Assembly: GCA_036345935.2 (NCBI GenBank)
Contig: JADWOT020000001.1
Span: forward strand, 15,857,954-15,921,953
Length of the DNA stretch: 64,000 nt
Source: Taenia hydatigena
Lineage: Eukaryota; Platyhelminthes; Cestoda; Cyclophyllidea; Taeniidae
Reading direction: 5' to 3'
Made by a program: the position numbers and the translations under genes. Positions 11,135 to 22,179 of this stretch are shown piece by piece. A model generated the notes under the pieces. That model worked only from the letters and a program-made list of their open reading frames with translations. It did not search any database and had not been told where the DNA came from. The first letter of the stretch is position 1, and every line of letters begins with the position of its first letter.

Positions 11135-12872
11135 ACACTTTTTCTAATTTGTTTTATGCTCTACAGGCAAGTTACTGGTGGATATAAAGTTCTCAACAGG
11201 CGAACGACTTGAACTATTCATGTCAAAGAAAACCATTGCATGGCTTTGCTACAGGCTATCGCTGTAGATGAGGCTGAAGCGCAGCTTCCCCACAGTTAAA
11301 TGTGGTGCAGATTGCCAAAGTTCGCAAAATCATGCTAATGTCCTTGACCAAAGCAGTCTGTGGAAGTTAAGTACTCTAGCTCATTGCCTCGTTGCTGCCT
11401 AGGTAAAGAAGGCGATTCCTTAAAATAATTGGATTAGAGGATTTGACAATCCCATTTTAAATAAACATGAAGTAATGAGCTGGATTACTCCTCCGTTTCA
11501 TACTTTTTAAGCTGCATTCTAAGCATTAGTGAAGATGGTGGACTTGGGATTAATGAAAAATCCCTGTGTGGACTAATCCTCCGGGTCAAAGGCATTCCAC
11601 TTCCTACTTAAGGAACGCATGGCCCAGCATGTGCGGACTTTTACGTAGATGGATTCATCCAAACTGAGCAATGTGAAGCACGCTAATATTGATCACAAAA
11701 TAATGTTCCGACCATCACTAAACTCTACTCAAAAAAGTGTCCTAACTTGGTCTGGTGATTGGAAACTAATAAAGAGAGTCTGCGAAATTTGATGTAAAGA
11801 TATAGCCTCGACGTTGTCCGTATAGCTTGTAAGACAGTGCATATCATGTCTTCTGCAGAGAGACTGGGTAGTCCTTTTACGCTTGGTGCCAGCGTGTTGA
11901 GCGTTAGTAGCTAGGCTAGGCCTGGGCAGAGTGACGATTTCTATGGGGCTGCGAGGGAGCAGCTGTCATTGTCTTCAACATCCCACTGCCTCGTAATTTA
12001 TCCTGAGCCCATTCGCTGTTACCCGTTATTGCTTGCTCATAGACGTCGGTATTAAGCAGCCACAGCAAAGCTTTGAAAGCCATAACAGGACAAGTGTGTT
12101 TAGCATTCATCAACCTCACGTTTGCCATTGCACAATCCAGAGAAGAAAGCTGGTCTGATGAGGTTATGTTTTGGCTGCTACTGAAACCATAAGCATGCAG
12201 AAGTCCTTGTGGAGTAGGGGTTTTTTTCTCCTCAGGAGGTAGTGATATCTCTTCAGTGACAACTTCATGTCTATTGGCAGCATCCCGCCTAAAAGTTAAT
12301 TTGTACGGACATTATTGCAACACACATTGCGTTTGGGCGCTAATCTGGTAATCTTCTAATGGAAGATTTTCGCAAATACCACTTGCTCTTGACATTTTCT
12401 GTTAAAACATAAACCCCATCTTTGTATTTGACCAAATTTGATGCCTCACATGAGTGCGTTTTATCCAAATGGGCGGTAATCGGATGGGCGCAAAGCTGCA
12501 TATTACAGAAGGGGTGCTTGTTAATAAGATGGCTGCAATGACTTAGAACATATCTGCTTCGCTGGCCTACACAACTGTACCAGTTTTCCTTTTCTGTAGT
12601 TGTCTGTCTGCCCGCCTGATAACATCTCTGGTGCCTAATGTACGGCAGTCCTTCGGTAGAAAAGAAAACCGGTTTTATCTGGCTCCTCTAATTATGAGCA
12701 CATACATACAGACAGACAGGCGCCCTCCTAAGCATAGGCTCTACCTTTGCAATTGTTCATGCCTAGCAAATGCCGTTAGTGTTCCACGCTGTTAGAAGGA
12801 GCAAAGAAAAGGCCGCAGCAGGTCATTTCCCTAAACAGATAAAAATGCAGGAGGATGTCACAAGAACGGTAA
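11135..12872. repeat. direct repeat, copy A
   Basis: This block aligns almost end to end with 14727-16349 in the same orientation, with many substitutions and a few indels (copy A holds about 40 extra bases near 12000 and about 100 near 12260-12360). Shared landmarks include the acceptor-like TTTATGCTCTACAG start and the end GATGTCACAAGAACGG. On the minus strand both copies keep one frame open over more than 50 codons (LSSLDCAMANVRLMNAK). This hints at a decayed coding element. The left edge may continue into the gap. Confidence 0.85.
11916..12250 (-). pseudogene. decayed element frame in copy A
   Basis: Minus-strand frame shared with copy B. It reads LSSLDCAMANVRLMNAK and then LLNTDVYEQAITGNSEW. 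The spacing of 'N-V-R-x-x-N-x-K' and 'D-V-x-x-x-x-I-T' loosely resembles the start of the endonuclease domain of non-LTR retrotransposons; this resemblance is weak and inferential. The frame ends at a stop after about 110 codons and no reverse transcriptase is seen. Confidence 0.3.
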
Positions 12873-13039
12873 AGNGCTTAATCTTTTACACATTTAAAGC
12901 CAACGAGTCACAAATTCGGTGCTTATAGTTGCCTCTTTATGCATATACTCTTTCTTAACTCTCTCTCCAATCGTTTGAACATCCTTATCCTTACCTTACT
13001 GGCGTCTTATTAATCTACTTTTTGGTGCTTTGTTTTTAG

Positions 13040-13161
13040 GAGCCGACGTGAATGCAAAGTACAGAAAAAATGGAACAGCTTTGTCAATCGCCAATGATCT
13101 TGGTTACATAGAAATTTGTGAAAAGATTTCAAAAGCTGTAGAGCGTAGTAAAGACCCGTGA
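13040..13161 (+). CDS. ankyrin-repeat protein, last exon
   Basis: An acceptor (GCTTTGTTTTTAG) is followed by a phase-1 start that supplies the second and third bases of a Gly codon, then ADVNAKYRKNGTALSIAND and LGYIEICEKISK, ending in a stop after 40 codons. This is the ankyrin consensus order G-A-D-V-N-A-K, G-x-T-A-L-x-I-A, G-x-x-E-I-x-x-x-x. The exon therefore encodes the final ankyrin repeat and a short basic tail. Ankyrin repeats bind other proteins; the specific protein cannot be named. Upstream exons are not visible and may lie beyond the repeat copy and the gap. Confidence 0.7.
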
Positions 13162-14726
13162 TTTATGTCCCACCCGTTGACTATGCTATTGAGTAACAAT
13201 TGTATAATATCGGTAGAGTAATTGAATTTTATTCCTATCATCATTTATCAAACATTTTTATCGGTTCAACATTGTACAAGACCTAATTGTATAGAGGCCT
13301 ATTTGCTTTTTCGACAACCTGATGCCCGTGAAACCACAAAGCTAGTTTCTGTGACTATCTAAGCTGCATGTACTGAGAAAGCAAGCGGCTGTGACTCAGC
13401 AAATTCATTTGAAGCAGACTTTAACAATTGTATTGACTTGTCGTATTGATGGCTACATGGGCAATTCAGACACTGTGGGATCGTGTATATTGAGCCGAAG
13501 GACAGACCTTTTCTAAGCCGATCAAGGAGTGATGATGGCATATGGTTAGGGATGCGCCTAAGAAAGAAGCCTATCCGCTCGCAAACCTGCGTTTGTGAAC
13601 AACTGCTTAAAACGCTTATGCATTTTATCGTCTATCAAGAGAATTCCGGGTCGCATTTCGCCGTCTGGAGATTCAAAATCCAAATCCATTTTTCTTAATA
13701 TTAGTGTTCAAATAGAGACAACTCTTCCTTATTTTTTCTTTGTTGTGCTTTTATCTACATCGCTGAGGCTCGTCAGCTTGCGTTGCTTAATATAAAGCAG
13801 TCAATAACTCAGATTTAGCACCATAAGTAGCATAGGACAAAGTATGTTTATGGAAAATTACTCTCTTGCACTTTGTTCTGCCATGCTTGTAAGTAGCCAC
13901 AAAGAAAGTTTTGACTACTATACAGAACTTATTAGTTTGCTTATCTCTGCGCCTAATCATTCGCCTATCAACTATCCGCATGTTGCGCTTTGATCGACAT
14001 CATGCTCATTAACCTCACACCCTCATCCTGCATCAGTAGCACATTACCTACATCAGTATTATGATTTCTCACGGCTACGGTTAATACTCGATGCCATTTA
14101 ATTACGCAGACGCATGTTATAGGTTCCATTGTGCGCTATGGCAGGATTCGACTTTAATATCATAATACTTGACGTGTTTCGACGAGTAATAACCTCGCCG
14201 GTTTGCATGATGTCCTAACAACAAGGACAGAGATTTACCAGCCTGTACTCTCACAATTTTTGTTGTCAATAGATTACTGCGACGAATTCACCCCGCGGTA
14301 TCGTAGGTGGTAGGCTTTCTCCGAGATGCATTTGTAGTTGCTAATGTAAAAATGCACAAGATGAATAGGGTTAGGAGAAAACATTACCTTTGAATTTCGC
14401 TTGATCTAAAAAGGTCCGCTAGTGCAAGGGATGGGTTTGCGTCTGCTCAGAATGCATGGTGCCTCAAGCTAATGGATTTCAACTCTCAATTCGCTGCGAA
14501 AGTAATACATGAACATAGTCTCTTGGGAACTGAACTTATTCTAATGTGTCTATTTGCGCTGTTTATTTGCCACATCGTTGGCATGAGAGTGGGCGTTTGG
14601 ACATCGCTGATAAAAACAACCAATAAAACCAATAGAAAAGCTAATTTGCTCGAAAGCATGCATAAATGAATTCTTAATAGACTCTGCATTTTGAGGCTGT
14701 TTCTGCCAAAGTTGTGAGATTGACAC
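13162..14726. other. 3' flank of ankyrin exon, spacer
   Basis: Presumed 3' untranslated region and spacer. No canonical AATAAA is seen in the first 200 bases after the stop. Frames are short and overlapping on both strands. Confidence 0.4.
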
Positions 14727-16349
14727 TTTTCTAATTTGTTTTATACTCTACAGGCAGGTTACTGGTGGATATAAAGTTCTCAACAGGCGAAAGACTTGAA
14801 TTTTTCAGGTTAAAGAAAACCATTGCATGGCTTTGCTACAGGCTATTGCTGTAGATGAGGCTGAAGTGCAGCTTCCCCCCCAGTTAAATGTGGTGCAGAT
14901 ACCACAGTTCGCAAGATCAGGCAAATGTCCTTGACCAAAGCAGTCTGTGGAAGTTAAGTATTCTAGCTCATTGCCTCGTTGCTGCCTAGATAGAGAAGGC
15001 GATTCCTTAAAATAATTGGACTAGAGGATTTGACAATCTAACTTCAAATAAACATGAAGTAGTGAGTTAGATTACTCCTTCGTTTCATACATTTTAAGCT
15101 ACATTCTAAGCATTAGTAAAGATGGTGGACTTGGGATTAATGGAAACTCCTTGTCTAGCCCAATCCTCTGGGTCGAAGGCATTCCATTCCCTACTTAAGG
15201 AGCACATGACCCAGCATGTGCGGACTTTTGCGTAGATGAATTCGTCCAAACTGAGCAATGTGAAGCACGCTAATACTGGTCACAAAAATAACGCTCTGAC
15301 CATCACTAAACTCTACTCAAAAAGTGTCCTACCTTGGTCTGGTAATTGGAAACTAATGAGGAGAGTCTGTGACATTTGATGTGGAGATATAGCCCCTACG
15401 TTGTCCGTATAGCTTGTAAGGCAGTACATATCATGTCTTCTGCAGAGGGACTGAGTAGTCCTTTTACACTTGGTGCCAGAGTGTTGAGCGTTAGTAGCTG
15501 TATAGGCCTGGACAGGGTGACGAGTTCTATGGGGTTGCGAGAGGGCAGCTATCATTGCCTTCGACATCTCACTGCCTCGTTATTGCTTGCTCATAGACGT
15601 CGTAGCAAAGCTTTGCAAGCTATAACAGGACAAGTGATTTTAGCATTCATCAACCTCACGTTTGCCATTGCACAATCCAGAGAAGAAAGCTGGTTAGATG
15701 CGGTTATGTTTTGGCGGATATTGAAACTATAAGCATGCAGAAGTCTTTGTAGAGCAGGGGCTTTTTTCTCCTCAGGAGGTAGCGATATCTCCTCAGTAAC
15801 AACTTTCATATGTTTTGGCAGCTCTTGACATGTTCTGTTAAAACGTAGACTCCATCTTTGCATTTTGACCAAATATGGTGCCTTGCATGGGTGCGTTTTA
15901 CTTAAATGGAAGATAATCGGATGGGTGAGAAGCTGCATGTTACAGAAGGGATGCCTGTTGGTAGGATGACTGCAGCGACTTAGAACACATACCCGCTTCG
16001 CTGGTCTACACAACTGTACCAGTTTTCCTTTTCTGTGGTTGTATGTCTGCTCGCTTGATAGCATCTCTGGTGCCTAACATTCGGCAGTCCTTAGGTAGAA
16101 AAAGCCGGTTTTATCCGGTTCCTCTAATTATGAGCATATACAACCATGATATGCCAAATGATGACTAAAGCACAGTGCTGCACACAGACAGGCGCCCTCC
16201 TAAGCATAGGCTCTAAGTTTGCAATTGTTCATGCCTAGCAAATACCTTTGATGTTCCAAGCTGTTGAATGGAGCAAAGAAAAGGCCGCAGCAGGTCATTT
16301 CCTTGAACAGAAACCCAATGCATGAGGATGTCACAAGAACGGTAAAGGG
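14727..16349. repeat. direct repeat, copy B
   Basis: Second copy of the block at 11135-12872, same orientation, offset about 3.6 kb. It lacks two segments present in copy A and has about 35 extra bases near 16140-16180. The minus-strand frame is longer here (15591-16064, 157 codons), with LSSLDCAMANVRLMNAK conserved. The two copies flank 1.85 kb of unrelated sequence containing the ankyrin exon. Divergence judged by eye is about one base in ten, so this is an old duplication and not an assembly artefact. Confidence 0.85.
15591..16064 (-). pseudogene. decayed element frame in copy B
   Basis: A 157-codon frame within repeat copy B. Its carboxy half parallels the copy A frame residue by residue (RLLHAYSFN against GLLHAYGFS, ANVRLMNAK in both). 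The amino half has paired Cys and His residues (LCRPAKRVCVLSRCSHPTN) that might be a zinc-binding remnant. No catalytic motif is recognised. Probably the translated trace of a mobile element. Confidence 0.3.
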
Positions 16350-17062
16350 ACAGCATAATGATAAATATTCACCATCTGCTTGAAGTGGATGGCCTGGGAT
16401 TCATTTGCACTGGCACAGCGTGATTAGCATGGACAATTTTTCTTGAAGAGAGCTCCTTGTCCGCTAAGGTGTATTATTCTGTTAGCTCAGCTCTCCTCCT
16501 CTACGCTAACTTCCCACATCGAATAGAGCGCTAAGGGTAGGTCATCCAGCATTTTGCAGTCTTAGGAGCTCATCTGCTGTTAGAGGTGACATTGGTCAGC
16601 AGATTGCCAGAACTCGTGTGCTCCTTATAAAGCAAGCTTCCACCCAAATCGTCTGTTCTATCCGAAAGTATGGAAGCCAAGGATGTGTGAGTATCACCAA
16701 GCATTTTACACCAGTATCATTGTCACCGGGTAATAATTCTTTCAGGAGCCCTGATTCTGTGTCTACTGATTAAGGATCCTTTAAACTCTAGGTCCCTTTC
16801 CTTTAGGCTTATTTTAGCCACCAGAGTAGATAGGATAGGACATCAAGTTATTAGAATGACGTGCTGCACGACTCAAATAAGCCAATGATCATGAATAAGA
16901 GGCACCAGTTAGGGAATTTTTAGTCTGCATAATAAAGTGTACTAAATAAATGAAGGAACCGTAAATATCTTAAACTATTAGAAAAGCGAACATTCTGTGA
17001 ATTACCTTGGACCGGGCTAGCTGGATCAACAACTGCCCAGTTTGGACAAGGCGTTCACTTAC
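16350..17062. other. spacer
   Basis: No gene recognised. A short plus-strand frame (16637-16680, containing an ATG at 16669) ends at a GTGAGT and could be an exon, but the support is thin. Confidence 0.4.
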
Positions 17063-17149
17063 GCATTGTCGTTGTGATCGACCACCGCAAGGATGGCAAC
17101 TCCCTAAGCTAGCCGCAAAATTTGCATCGAAATAAGCATTAGGAGTTGC
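17063..17149 (-). CDS. small cysteine-bearing exon, unknown
   Basis: Twenty-nine codons between a GGATTGCAG acceptor and an AATGC|GTAAGTG donor, phase 0 at both ends. The peptide ends LGSCHPCGGRSQRQC, giving a C-x2-C-x6-C spacing as found in extracellular cysteine-rich modules or zinc-binding loops. The acceptor has a weak pyrimidine tract. No family can be named. Confidence 0.35.
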
Positions 17150-18699
17150 CTGCAATCCGTGTAATCCAGCGATCGCAGTAGCTGGCTATATCTTTGCATC
17201 ATTCCAACCGTGAAAAACGTACAGCATTAAAATAGATTCGGTTATTTTGCTAAATGTTCGGTAAGTAGGTTAGTGTCCCTGTGGGTAAAAACACGGTGAA
17301 ATTTGACCAGCATGCGACCGGTGTGCTGCTGGCCTGAGGTGGTTTTAAACATGAAATCTGCCGCCTATGCATCAAAAGCCTCCCGTTATTTAAAAGTAGA
17401 TTTTCTCGCTTTACTTCCTGAGACGCATTACATGGAAAGCGAACTGTTTCTGGGCGGCTATTATGTCCCGTGATAAGGCCTGTCGTTATTTTAAAAAATC
17501 ATTTCCTCCTACTTCAGCTAGTGTTAAGCCTAACTTTTTAATCAGCGAAGACTTGGAGTGTGCAGAGAATTAGCTTCAACCCGCCTCACATCATGATGCA
17601 TCAAAGTTGTATCACACCAAATGAGTCCTTTAGCGTAATCATCCAGTAGATGTTTTGAAACACGTACCATCCTTTTACTATAAACGGTCCTTTCCATTGA
17701 CTGAGAACGCTTCCAGCTAAGGTTTGAGAAGACTTTCGGCTTGAAGAGATTCGGTCAACATGGAACCATTGCATTTGAGTTCTGACACTAAACGCACGGA
17801 TTTACGAAGCTAGAATTGAAATACGATTTGCCTCCTAGCTTAGCATAGATTTTCCTTTGTTTTGATAACTCTCCACTATTTGTAAAATGTTTGGCCCATT
17901 GTACGCGGGGCTGCTTTTCATGCTAGCCATTAGAGCTGAAAAGGCGGCAGCAAGATCGTTTGATTGCGAGACTGCGTGCACTTCGAACGAAGCACAAGCT
18001 TGCAAGGTTTGAGAATTGTACATTATTTGAACCCTTTGAATAAGTCAATCAATGCGGTAATTTTCTGCAGAGGCACAGGTCTGATGCGTCAAACCTGAGG
18101 CCCAATTTTGCAGAATGGTAGCTCAAAATGCTGCATAACGTCCCAATACCAATCAATTCGATCAAGCTGGAATGAAAGGCTAACATGTGAAATGACCGAT
18201 AAGAAGTTACTTTCAAGTAGCATTTGCTTCTTTCGCTGCTTTACACCAAATGATGTAGTGTGGTTCCTACGCATAATTTGTATCCGCAAGCAGAGAACTG
18301 TTCACCTAGTCAAGGCCACTGCTTTTTTGCAGCGAATTGTGAATTGAGGTGCTTTTCCTAGTTGAGGTGGGACCCATACCTATTAGATAATAATTAACTG
18401 TTGAGAGTTCCATCCTCAGAGATAAGGAAGCATGGTTAGGAGAAGCAGCCTTACCGTATTTGCTGGAAATCAGGCGGGATCTGGTCTGATTTGGAAGAAG
18501 TTTGGGGCCAATAGCTCATCAACAACACAGTGAAAAAGATAAATCAGACTGTCATTACGTGAATTGACTCGTCTAAAACGCGACGAAAGTTTAGCTGCAT
18601 AAAAGTGTTCTTAACCTACCACTTTACGAAAAATGGGGCGAAATGTAATTACTTGAATGTGCATAAAGCCAATCACCTTTCCCAATTAAAGTGAATTCG
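17150..18699. other. spacer
   Basis: Short frames only. A minus-strand frame near 17835-18023 has a decent acceptor in the middle but no recognisable content. Nothing else is supported. Confidence 0.4.
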
Positions 18700-18873
18700 A
18701 TGAGTGGACTTCGCAATGATCTGGCTTCAGGAGAGATGTCAACTCCAATTTCGGCCATTAAAGTGGTTGTTTTCAAAATATCAACCAGGATTAGCAATCT
18801 TGCAAATGTGCTAGCTACGTATTCATGCCTCTTTAAAGTGCGTGCATTAATTGATATGTTGCCTTATAAATAA
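18700..18873 (+). CDS. 57-codon open frame, unknown
   Basis: An ATG-started frame of 57 codons with protein-like codon choice (MSGLRNDLASGEMSTPIS, then a hydrophobic stretch ISNLANVLATYSCLF). A pyrimidine-rich tract and an AG lie just before the ATG (ending 18691), so it could be a terminal exon. It lies 335 bases upstream of the H2B start and would share little space with the H2B promoter. Product unknown. Confidence 0.35.
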   Translation: MSGLRNDLASGEMSTPISAIKVVVFKISTRISNLANVLATYSCLFKVRALIDMLPYK

Positions 18874-19067
18874 GGTTAGTTTTGTTACATAAATTCGAAT
18901 AAATAAGAGGTATATTTTTGTGTTTGAGTGCGGTGAAATCTAGGGTTTGATTGGCTCGTGGAAGGCTGACATCTATGCACCAAAGAAGTAGTGCAGTTCG
19001 TCGTCACATCATTTGCCTTCTATCAACGCCCAATTTGAAGATGGCTTTTGCTGTTTTCTTTATTGTC

Positions 19068-19136
19068 ATTGGCTGTTGTCTGAGCCATTGATAACTCGAA
19101 CTTTGCCAGTGATAGTGGTGGAGATTTGTCTATAAG
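19068..19136 (+). promoter_or_regulatory. H2B promoter: CCAAT and TATA boxes
   Basis: An inverted CCAAT element (ATTGG, 19068-19072) lies about 60 bases upstream of a CTATAAG TATA box (19130-19136). The H2B start codon follows 72 bases after the TATA box, leaving a leader of about 40-45 bases. The same CTATAAG box precedes H2A. Confidence 0.7.
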
Positions 19137-19207
19137 TAACCTTGATGGCGGCATTTCCGACGTGAATTGTTTCGTTTCACTGACAATTAGGGCAAGAGAA
19201 GGTCGTC

Positions 19208-19576
19208 ATGGCTCCTAAAGTAGTGTCAGGCAAAGCTGCAAAGAAGGCGTTGAAGGTGAAGGTGCGGAAGACGGACAAGGCAAAGAAGAGACGGAGGAAG
19301 GAGAGCTACGCCATCTACATCTACAAGGTGTTGCGCCAGGTACATCCGGACACGGGTATCTCGTCGAAGGCGATGTCCATCATGAATTCCTTTGTGAACG
19401 ACATCTTCGAGCGAATCGCTGCTGAGTCGAGTCGGTTGGCGCACTACAACAAGAAGTCGACAATCACGAGCAGAGAGATTCAGACTGCTGTGCGTCTTCT
19501 GCTGCCTGGTGAGTTGGCGAAGCATGCGGTGTCGGAGGGCACGAAGGCCGTGACCAAGTACACGGGCTCTAAGTAG
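19208..19576 (+). CDS. H2B: histone H2B
   Basis: Core histone H2B, which pairs with H2A in the nucleosome octamer. The intronless frame encodes 122 residues, the usual length. The amino tail is basic ([14 protein letters not shown], then a run of Arg and Lys near residues 27-31). The histone fold follows intact: [19 protein letters not shown], then [37 protein letters not shown] and the C-terminal [17 protein letters not shown] with the ubiquitinated-Lys region. The ATG at 19208 is the first in frame and gives the family amino end. The tail and core resemble flatworm H2B. The 3' processing element is present only in degenerate form. Confidence 0.97.
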   Translation: MAPKVVSGKAAKKALKVKVRKTDKAKKRRRKESYAIYIYKVLRQVHPDTGISSKAMSIMNSFVNDIFERIAAESSRLAHYNKKSTITSREIQTAVRLLLPGELAKHAVSEGTKAVTKYTGSK

Positions 19577-19685
19577 ATGGGTTGGATGTGGAGTGTTGCG
19601 GGCGTTTCTGGTGCTGCTGCTGACTAGCAACGCTCTGCTTCACTCCATTGCAGCCCACTTGACGTCGCCCTGTGAGTGAACGAAT

Positions 19686-19710
19686 CCCTCGACCCCGTTG
19701 AGGGCCACCA
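19686..19710 (+). terminator. degenerate histone 3' stem-loop (H2B)
   Basis: About 110 bases past the H2B stop lies GACCCCGTTGAGGGCC (19691-19706), which lines up with the perfect 16-base element after H2A but has two mismatches in the stem and G in place of T at the first loop base. An alternative hairpin of seven pairs (CCCTCGA with TTGAGGG, loop CCCCG, 19686-19704) can form instead. Replication-dependent histone mRNAs normally end just after a perfect stem-loop bound by SLBP. Confidence 0.5.
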
Positions 19711-20748
19711 ACACCACCACCGCATTTATTTTTGATCGTTGTTGACAAAAATATGCATTTCGCTGCTACTTCCTCGTATTCTGTCTGGTCCTCGTTCCCA
19801 CTGTCTTGGTGCTGTCGGGGTGCTGGTGTCAGTGTGGGCGGTGGTCACCACTAGTTGTAGGGCAGGGGAAGTCGGTGGAGGAGAGCGGGATATAGTAACC
19901 CGTGTGGGGGTCATTATGGAGGTCAACGATGAAAAGAAGAAAGGGAATCAAGCTTTGTGCTGGATTGAGTGTTTTCAGTGCTCGTGTTTCTCGGTATTGT
20001 CATAGAAGGATAATACTTAGTCGGTGAGTCAAAAGGCTGTCTTCTACTTTAGTAAGTTGGGGACGTGTAAACTGAGTGTATTAAATTTGGGCGTGGTCAG
20101 GTGGTTTTACCTAAAATATGGTGGCGCGATTGTTCGTGGTTGGTAGCGTTTTGTTAAATTAGGATGGATTCGAATTGTTTGCAACTGACTCCATCTGTCA
20201 CATTGGAAGGCGCTTGAGAAGCCCTTATCCCCAACGAACGGCTATTCTTGATACTTTTACAATGCCCGCAATATTAAACAATGGATAGCTTGTGGCATTT
20301 TCAGCATTTTTGTGCACCAACTTTACTGCAGTTGCTGCCTTCGGAATAGGCGTCATTTTAGCCACCACGCCTGTACACGTAAATGTAGATGCTATAACAG
20401 CATTTGTCAAACTAAATAGGAAACACTATCAAGTAAATAATTAGCAGAAGAATAAAGAGGGAAATTGAAGGAAACCTAACTGCACATGTCGGGAATACAA
20501 CGTAAAAGCAAATTAGGTATATACGAAAGCTATCTGCCCATTGCGTTATCCACTGTCCTTTTCTGGCACAGCTAACTAGGGCGATTTAGGGTGTATCGGT
20601 GTATGGTGTTGCAGTGCATGCGATATCGATGAAATGCAGGTCATCTGAGGTGAGAGTTTTGAATAAAATTACATGGCTTCTCCCGCACACAATCTAGTCA
20701 GGCAAAGCGCAGTCACCTATTCATTGCAGCAGGATAATTAGTAAACAA
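19711..20748. other. spacer between H2B and H2A
   Basis: About 1 kb with no H3, H4 or H1 sequence on either strand. A 61-codon minus-strand frame (20225-20410) is rich in Ala and Val but is not recognised. Confidence 0.5.
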
Positions 20749-20857
20749 CCAATGGCAGAGGGCGTTGACGTTGGCGAACCAATGGGATGTGCAAATTGGT
20801 TAGACTGCTCTGTGGCCAATAAGAAGTGTGCCTCAATGCGATAAATGTGCCTATAAG
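20749..20857 (+). promoter_or_regulatory. H2A promoter: four CCAAT boxes and TATA
   Basis: CCAAT elements occur at 20749-20753, 20779-20783 and 20816-20820, with an inverted one (ATTGG) at 20795-20799. TGCAAAT at about 20790, one base short of the octamer ATGCAAAT, lies among them. A CTATAAG TATA box follows at 20851-20857, 81 bases before the ATG. This is a typical strong replication-dependent histone promoter and is richer than that of the neighbouring H2B. Confidence 0.75.
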
Positions 20858-20937
20858 GCGGAAGCAGTCCGGCATGTGACGGAATCACGCTTCAATCGGT
20901 TTGTTGTTTAGTGTGTCGACGGGGCGAGAAGAGAAGA

Positions 20938-21324
20938 ATGAGTGGAAGAGGCAAAGGTGGCAAGTCACGAGCCAAAGCGAAGACGAGGTCGGCGCGGGCA
21001 GGTCTGCAGTTCCCGGTGGGTCGAGCGCATCGTCTGTTGCGTCGTGGCAACTGCGCGGAGCGTGTGGGTGCTGGAGCACCGGTCTACCAGGCAGCTGTGC
21101 TAGAACACCTGGTTGCCGAGGTGTTGGAGTTGGCGAGTAATGCAGCGCGCGACAACAAGAAGACGTGCATCATTTTTCGTCACCTACAATTGGCCATCCG
21201 CAAAGATGAGGAGTTGAACAAGTTGTTGGGTGGTGTGACCATTGCGCAGGCTGGTGTGCTGCCTAACATTCAGGCGGTGCTGCTGCCGAAGAAGACGGAG
21301 AAGCCGGTGGGCAGTAAGGAGTAG
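20938..21324 (+). CDS. H2A: histone H2A, divergent
   Basis: Core histone H2A, 128 residues, intronless. The start at 20938 gives the family amino end (MSGRGKGGK); an in-frame non-ATG extension upstream is ignored. The fold is complete: [56 protein letters not shown] and [16 protein letters not shown]. The acidic patch residues (E56, E61, E64, D90, E91, E92 of the usual numbering) are kept. Several near-invariant positions are changed: GRIHR to GRAHR, GNYAE to GNCAE, PVYLAA to PVYQAA, and TRIIPRH to TCIIFRH, which removes the DNA-contacting Arg and the Pro after it. A functional divergent copy or a copy drifting toward loss are both possible. Confidence 0.95.
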   Translation: MSGRGKGGKSRAKAKTRSARAGLQFPVGRAHRLLRRGNCAERVGAGAPVYQAAVLEHLVAEVLELASNAARDNKKTCIIFRHLQLAIRKDEELNKLLGGVTIAQAGVLPNIQAVLLPKKTEKPVGSKE

Positions 21325-21392
21325 GTCGACCGAGTGCCTTACTGACCACTGGACTGACTTGATGAGTCTGCTGCAACCATGAGCGTAACAAC

Positions 21393-21408
21393 GGTCCTTT
21401 TGAGGGCC
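21393..21408 (+). terminator. histone 3' stem-loop (H2A)
   Basis: GGTCCTTTTGAGGGCC, 68 bases after the H2A stop: a six-pair stem (one G-T pair) with a TTTG loop, the standard form of the SLBP-binding element of replication-dependent histone mRNAs. The following ACTGCAAAGACG is purine-rich, in the place of the histone downstream element that pairs with U7 snRNA. Confidence 0.85.
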
Positions 21409-22179
21409 ACTGCAAAGACGATTGTATGTTTTCCGCTTAGGCTACTGGTGCTTTTGCAGTCACCTTTGAATGTGCTTTTGTGTGTGTGAACGAGTCTTTG
21501 GGAAATGGTGTATCTTACTCTTCAGGTTGGAGGAGCGTTGGAGAGGGGTGGGTCATTGAGAGAGGAGGGATTGGGTGTAGAATTTTGGCGCAGTGGATGT
21601 GTCCGCGTAAGCCAAGAGATAGGAGAGTCATTGATGCAAAGTTGGTGAAAGCAGGTGTTGAATGTGTTAGCTACTGTGTGGTTGAGTTTGGTTGTTTACA
21701 AGGTACCTTGACACGAGCAAAGCGCAGGTGAATTGGTTGGGCTTGTTTGGCGTCGGTAGTGAGGAATGACGTGGCGTTGGAAGCTGACGCGATGGAAGGG
21801 TGGTTGGAGTTGGGATTGAGAACTAGTGGGAGGTGGACAGTACGTGGGTGTTGGTGGGGTGGGCTGAAGGGAGGATGTAGTGACAATGCCATGGTTTGGT
21901 TTCGGGTTTGATGCTTTTCTCGGTGGCATGTTTGCAGCACCACCGTGTTGGTTGTTTCCATTGCACCTGATTTGGCCTATATGCTCCTCAAGTATGGAAA
22001 ACCTGAACAAATAGGCAGTTTGAATTGTTAAGTCCGTACCGAGATTTACTTATTTTGAGTCTTTCTTTGCGCTATGCTCACAATCTGATTCAGCAATGTG
22101 AAATGCGAATTTAAGACAAGGAAAGTTGTGCACTAGCCCTCACCCAGAAACATATCTTCCCACATATGGTGGCATTCTC
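21409..22179. other. GT-rich spacer
   Basis: The plus strand is rich in G and T between about 21480 and 21960, which keeps frames open on both strands without protein-like content. No gene is supported. Confidence 0.4.

Noticed and set aside
11135..16349. LTR retrotransposon with the two direct repeats as LTRs
   Set aside because: The copies are strongly diverged, lack TG...CA ends, and the interior holds an ankyrin exon and no gag or pol sequence.
19226..19630. 134-codon minus-strand frame opposite H2B
   Set aside because: Shadow of the H2B coding strand.
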